From Adiantum capillus-veneris (Eukaryota > Streptophyta > Polypodiopsida > Polypodiales > Pteridaceae): DNA of 64,000 nucleotides. Position numbers and translations under genes: made by a program. The stretch covers positions 149,145,293-149,209,292 of the forward strand of contig CM043958.1 in assembly GCA_014529385.2 (NCBI GenBank). Direction: 5' to 3'. Below, in pieces: positions 61,290 through 64,000 of the stretch. Numbering within the stretch: the stretch's first letter is position 1; each line of letters begins with the position of its first letter. The notes under the pieces were generated by a model, which saw only the letters and a program-made list of their open reading frames with translations, did not search any database and was not told where the DNA came from.

Positions 61290-64000
61290 ATGACAGCCGC
61301 AAAATCACCTGCAAAGAAAAAGAGGATGACTATAAAAGACTACTTAGAAGAAGTGGAGCCTTTTGTGATCCCAGAAGGAACCCTGAAGCCCACAAGCACA
61401 TGGATTCAAGATGATCTGCTAGAGACCAATGATCTGAGAATCTACCAAGGAGTATTCAAAGATCTTGAGGGAAATGCAGTGGAGCTACCCATGATACCAC
61501 GAGAGCTCAATGAATTTGTCAGGAGCAAGATGGGGGATTACTTGGAGAAGCTGGATCTCCAAAACTACTTTGAAGCTTTGCCAGCGGGGATTGATATTAA
61601 AAGAGTGTGAGAATTTGTAACCACAATCAAAGAAGATGGAGTGGCCCGAGTCACCGATATGCAAGGCAAGTCTGATACAATGATTGTCATCATAGAGAAG
61701 GTGGTGGCAGCCGCACTTGACATCTCGAACAAAGGAGACAGTGTGACAAAGAGGCGAGATGAAGTCAAGGTCTACTCGGAAAAGAAGAATAACTACACAT
61801 TTGAAGATATTGCAAACCCGAAGGTGGCTATCATGAGCTAACTCTACAATCAATACTTCTACATGTGTACAAAGCGGCCACAGAAATAAAAGATGCCACC
61901 TGGAGCCATTGCTACTACTTTCACCTGGGCAATGCAAAAGAGCAAACCAAAAGAGATAAATTACGCCGCTTACATCCATGACAATCTGGTGAAGATGGGG
62001 AACAAAAATCCCACCTATATTGTTCCTGGTGAGCTGATAACAGAATTTGTCTATGGAGCATTGCATGCCAAAGGAAACTGCCCTCTACCTCCCTCACAGA
62101 ATGATTGGCTAAAGCTGAAGGAAGACAAACAAGAAGAACCCCCCAAAGCACCCAGGGTAGCCACACGGTTGAAGCGTCGGTTAGAGACCTTGCTAGAAGA
62201 GCCGCCATAGTCAAAGAAGGAAAAGAAAGAAAATCTACAAGTGCCAATCAAGGAAACCAAGTCACAGAAAGTGGCGCGGCTAGAAAGACTGATGGCAAGT
62301 TTCAATGCTGAGAGAGCACTAAAAAGAGATCTAAGCGAGTTGTGGAAACCATCCCTTGAATCCATGTTGGGATCATCTCGAAGGGTTCACTGGGATCGGT
62401 TCGAAGATTATATCAAAAACTTTGAGATCTTAGATGCTACGGTGGAGAATATCCCGAATATCCCTTTAACAGAAGAAGAGGTGGACAAAGTGAGACGGCA
62501 GCTGCTAGAAGAGCAGGAAGGCCAAGAAAGAGAGAGAAAAACCAAGGCGGATCGAGATTTCAAGAAGAAGCCACCAACTCCACCGTCAAGCTGGGAATCC
62601 AGCCCACCACCATCACCACCTCCTCTTAGCCCTCCACAAACCAAACACAAAGAGGAGCTAAACATACATGATGAACAAAAAGAGTCCAAGCAAGAGAAGA
62701 ACAAAGAGGAAGAGCAGAAGATAGAGGCTGAGCCAACAGACGAGAAGCCAGATCCATAAGAAAGAAACTTTAGCACATTTCTTGATCTACTAGTTGCTGG
62801 GTACTCTCGAGAAGACGCAGCTACTGTAGCTTTTGAGTTGGCAAGCACAAGACCCAAGGAACATATGCAGAGCCTTCGGTTAGTAGAGTTGAAAGAGATG
62901 GCCACAGATACAATGGACCTACAGCCACCAACCAATGATTGGGATGTGGTGATGCAAAAACTAACCGGGCTCAGAGCAAGATCAATGGCCACTAAGAGTG
63001 AGATTGATAATCTCAAAACAAATGAAGTTCTTATCAAAGTTGAAGTGGACTCACTGCAGCAACAGGGCCAAGAGAATATAGAGAAACAAACAAAGCTGCA
63101 AGCCAGTCTGGACACGGAATTACAAAGATGCCAGGAGATGGAACGACAGAATCAGGTAGCAGAACACAAACTTCAAAGAGTAGAGGAAGAATATAAGAAA
63201 ATCAGCAAGTCACTGACAGATGCGGAGAAAGAGAGAGACAATTTGACTCTACAACTTGCTAATGAGTCCAAAGAGGTGGAAACCTTGAGGAATGCCAAGG
63301 AAAAGGCCGAGATAGAACATGAGGCAAGCCAGGATGAAGTGATCGAGTTGAAAGATCATATGAAAGTGAAAGATCAGACCATCCAAAGGCTAAGGGGATC
63401 TCCGGCCAGACTCAAAGCTGCTAGCTCAACTGGCACAACTTCAGAGAATGATTTGTATGAAGAACAAATGAAGGAACTCCAGAAGGAGTTGACACTAGAG
63501 AAAAGGCAAAGGCTGATGCTGGCCGAGGGATCTCTTGTAATGCAAAACCGCCTGGAAGAAGAGAACAAAGCCATGCAGAATGAGCTAGAAGCCGTGAAAA
63601 TGAAGATGGACGAGGAATTTAAGAGATGGAAAACAGAAAGAGAAGACATCAAGAGGAAGCTCGAGGAGGCGGAAAAAATCAGTGCAGATCTGAATGACCT
63701 CCTAGTAAACATGGGAGATCAAGCGGAAGAGGCAAAGAAGACATTTCAGAAACAGATAGATGAGCTGAAAGGCCAACAACAAACGGAAGAGCAACAGTTT
63801 AGAACCGGGCCAGCAGCAATGGAAGGAATTGACATAGAAAATGTGTCAGATCCAGTTGACACCAATTTGCAAGAGGACATCCTTGTGGGACTTTCACAAG
63901 AACCCCAACATCTGACACAAGAAGAAGAAGAAAAGCTACAGAAGTCAATAGAAGCAGCGATAAAGGACACGGCCAAAGAAGCATTGGAGTGGGAGCAGAG
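61290..64000 (+). pseudogene. Long coiled-coil ORF downstream of Ty3 pol, open to the window edge
   Basis: One frame runs 2.7 kb from ATG 61,290 to the right edge without any frameshift. It carries five stops (61,608, 61,839, 61,887, 62,208 and 62,757) and then about 413 open codons. The N-terminus is globular (TIKDYLEEVEPFVIPEG, YAAYIHDNLVKMGNKNP, VPGELITEFVYGALHAKG). A Pro-rich stretch (PPSSWESSPPPSPPPLSPP) follows, then a long predicted coiled coil full of Glu, Lys, Gln and Leu. I do not recognise a family. The position 3' of pol suggests an extra retroelement ORF; Ogre-like elements carry an extra ORF, but upstream of gag. It could instead be the start of a second element. Confidence 0.5.

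Noticed and set aside
58618-61290. A complete 3' LTR for the plus-strand Ty3 element
   Set aside because: I could not match any stretch to the DNA upstream of the primer site at 46,931, so no LTR pair is claimed.
61290-62760. Stops removed by RNA editing (ferns edit organellar transcripts)
   Set aside because: The setting is nuclear retroelement DNA, so cytosine deamination is the simpler explanation.

Overview
The window reads as nuclear DNA of a land plant with a large, repeat-rich genome, probably a seed-free plant such as a fern; that placement is an inference. The support is spliced genes with GT-AG introns, a gibberellin-oxidase-like dioxygenase, plant-type Ty1/copia and Ty3 retrotransposons primed by initiator tRNA-Met and tRNA-Asp, and many long GA/CT and GT/CA microsatellites. 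I found no convincing rRNA or tRNA gene, CRISPR array or bacterial signal.

Region 1 (1-8,040) is the most unusual part. Four genes alternate in orientation (+, -, +, -). The first is a broken protein with transposase-like features that runs off the left edge. The second is an unrecognised minus-strand gene. The third is a spliced gene that starts with a divergent histone H3 (tail start MARTK, full H3 histone fold), continues into a Ulp1/C48-type SUMO-protease domain, and ends in a frameshifted FCP1/NIF-like phosphatase domain. The fourth is an unrecognised minus-strand gene. Genes two and three are divergent across about 0.5 kb that holds GA tracts and four alternating copies of a GTACT-GGCGCGC motif. 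I read this as a decayed multi-gene DNA transposon, or at least a chromatin-directed mobile cassette, of a kind I do not recognise.

Region 2 (8.3-18.1 kb) holds the decayed 3' part of a minus-strand retroelement (degenerate retropepsin plus W-x-P-K repeats), a 1.34-kb piggyBac-like element with TTAA duplications, T-rich and GA-rich low-complexity DNA, and an orphan LTR with a tRNA-Asp primer site. Region 3 (18.3-21.9 kb) is a decayed minus-strand Ty3 gag-pol; its protease is split by a 246-bp MITE with a 9-bp duplication.

Region 4 (24.7-27.3 kb) carries the only clear host gene: exons 1 and 2 of a gibberellin-oxidase-like 2-oxoglutarate dioxygenase, with no third exon visible. Region 5 (27.8-46.1 kb) is a nest. 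An old minus-strand Ty3 element is invaded by two short copia derivatives in opposite orientation (33.0-36.6 and 40.1-43.7 kb). Both derivatives keep the same reduced gene set. A smaller LTR pair lies at 30.2-32.6 kb.

Region 6 (46.9-64.0 kb) is a plus-strand Ty3 element: primer site, leader with palindromic repeats, gag, a first retropepsin, reverse transcriptase, RNase H and integrase. After integrase comes a second retropepsin fused to W-x-P-K repeats, then an array of 24-bp palindromes spaced exactly 285 bp apart, then a long coiled-coil reading frame open to the right edge. Nearly all of these genes carry stops or frameshifts, so most of the window is decaying mobile DNA around one host gene.
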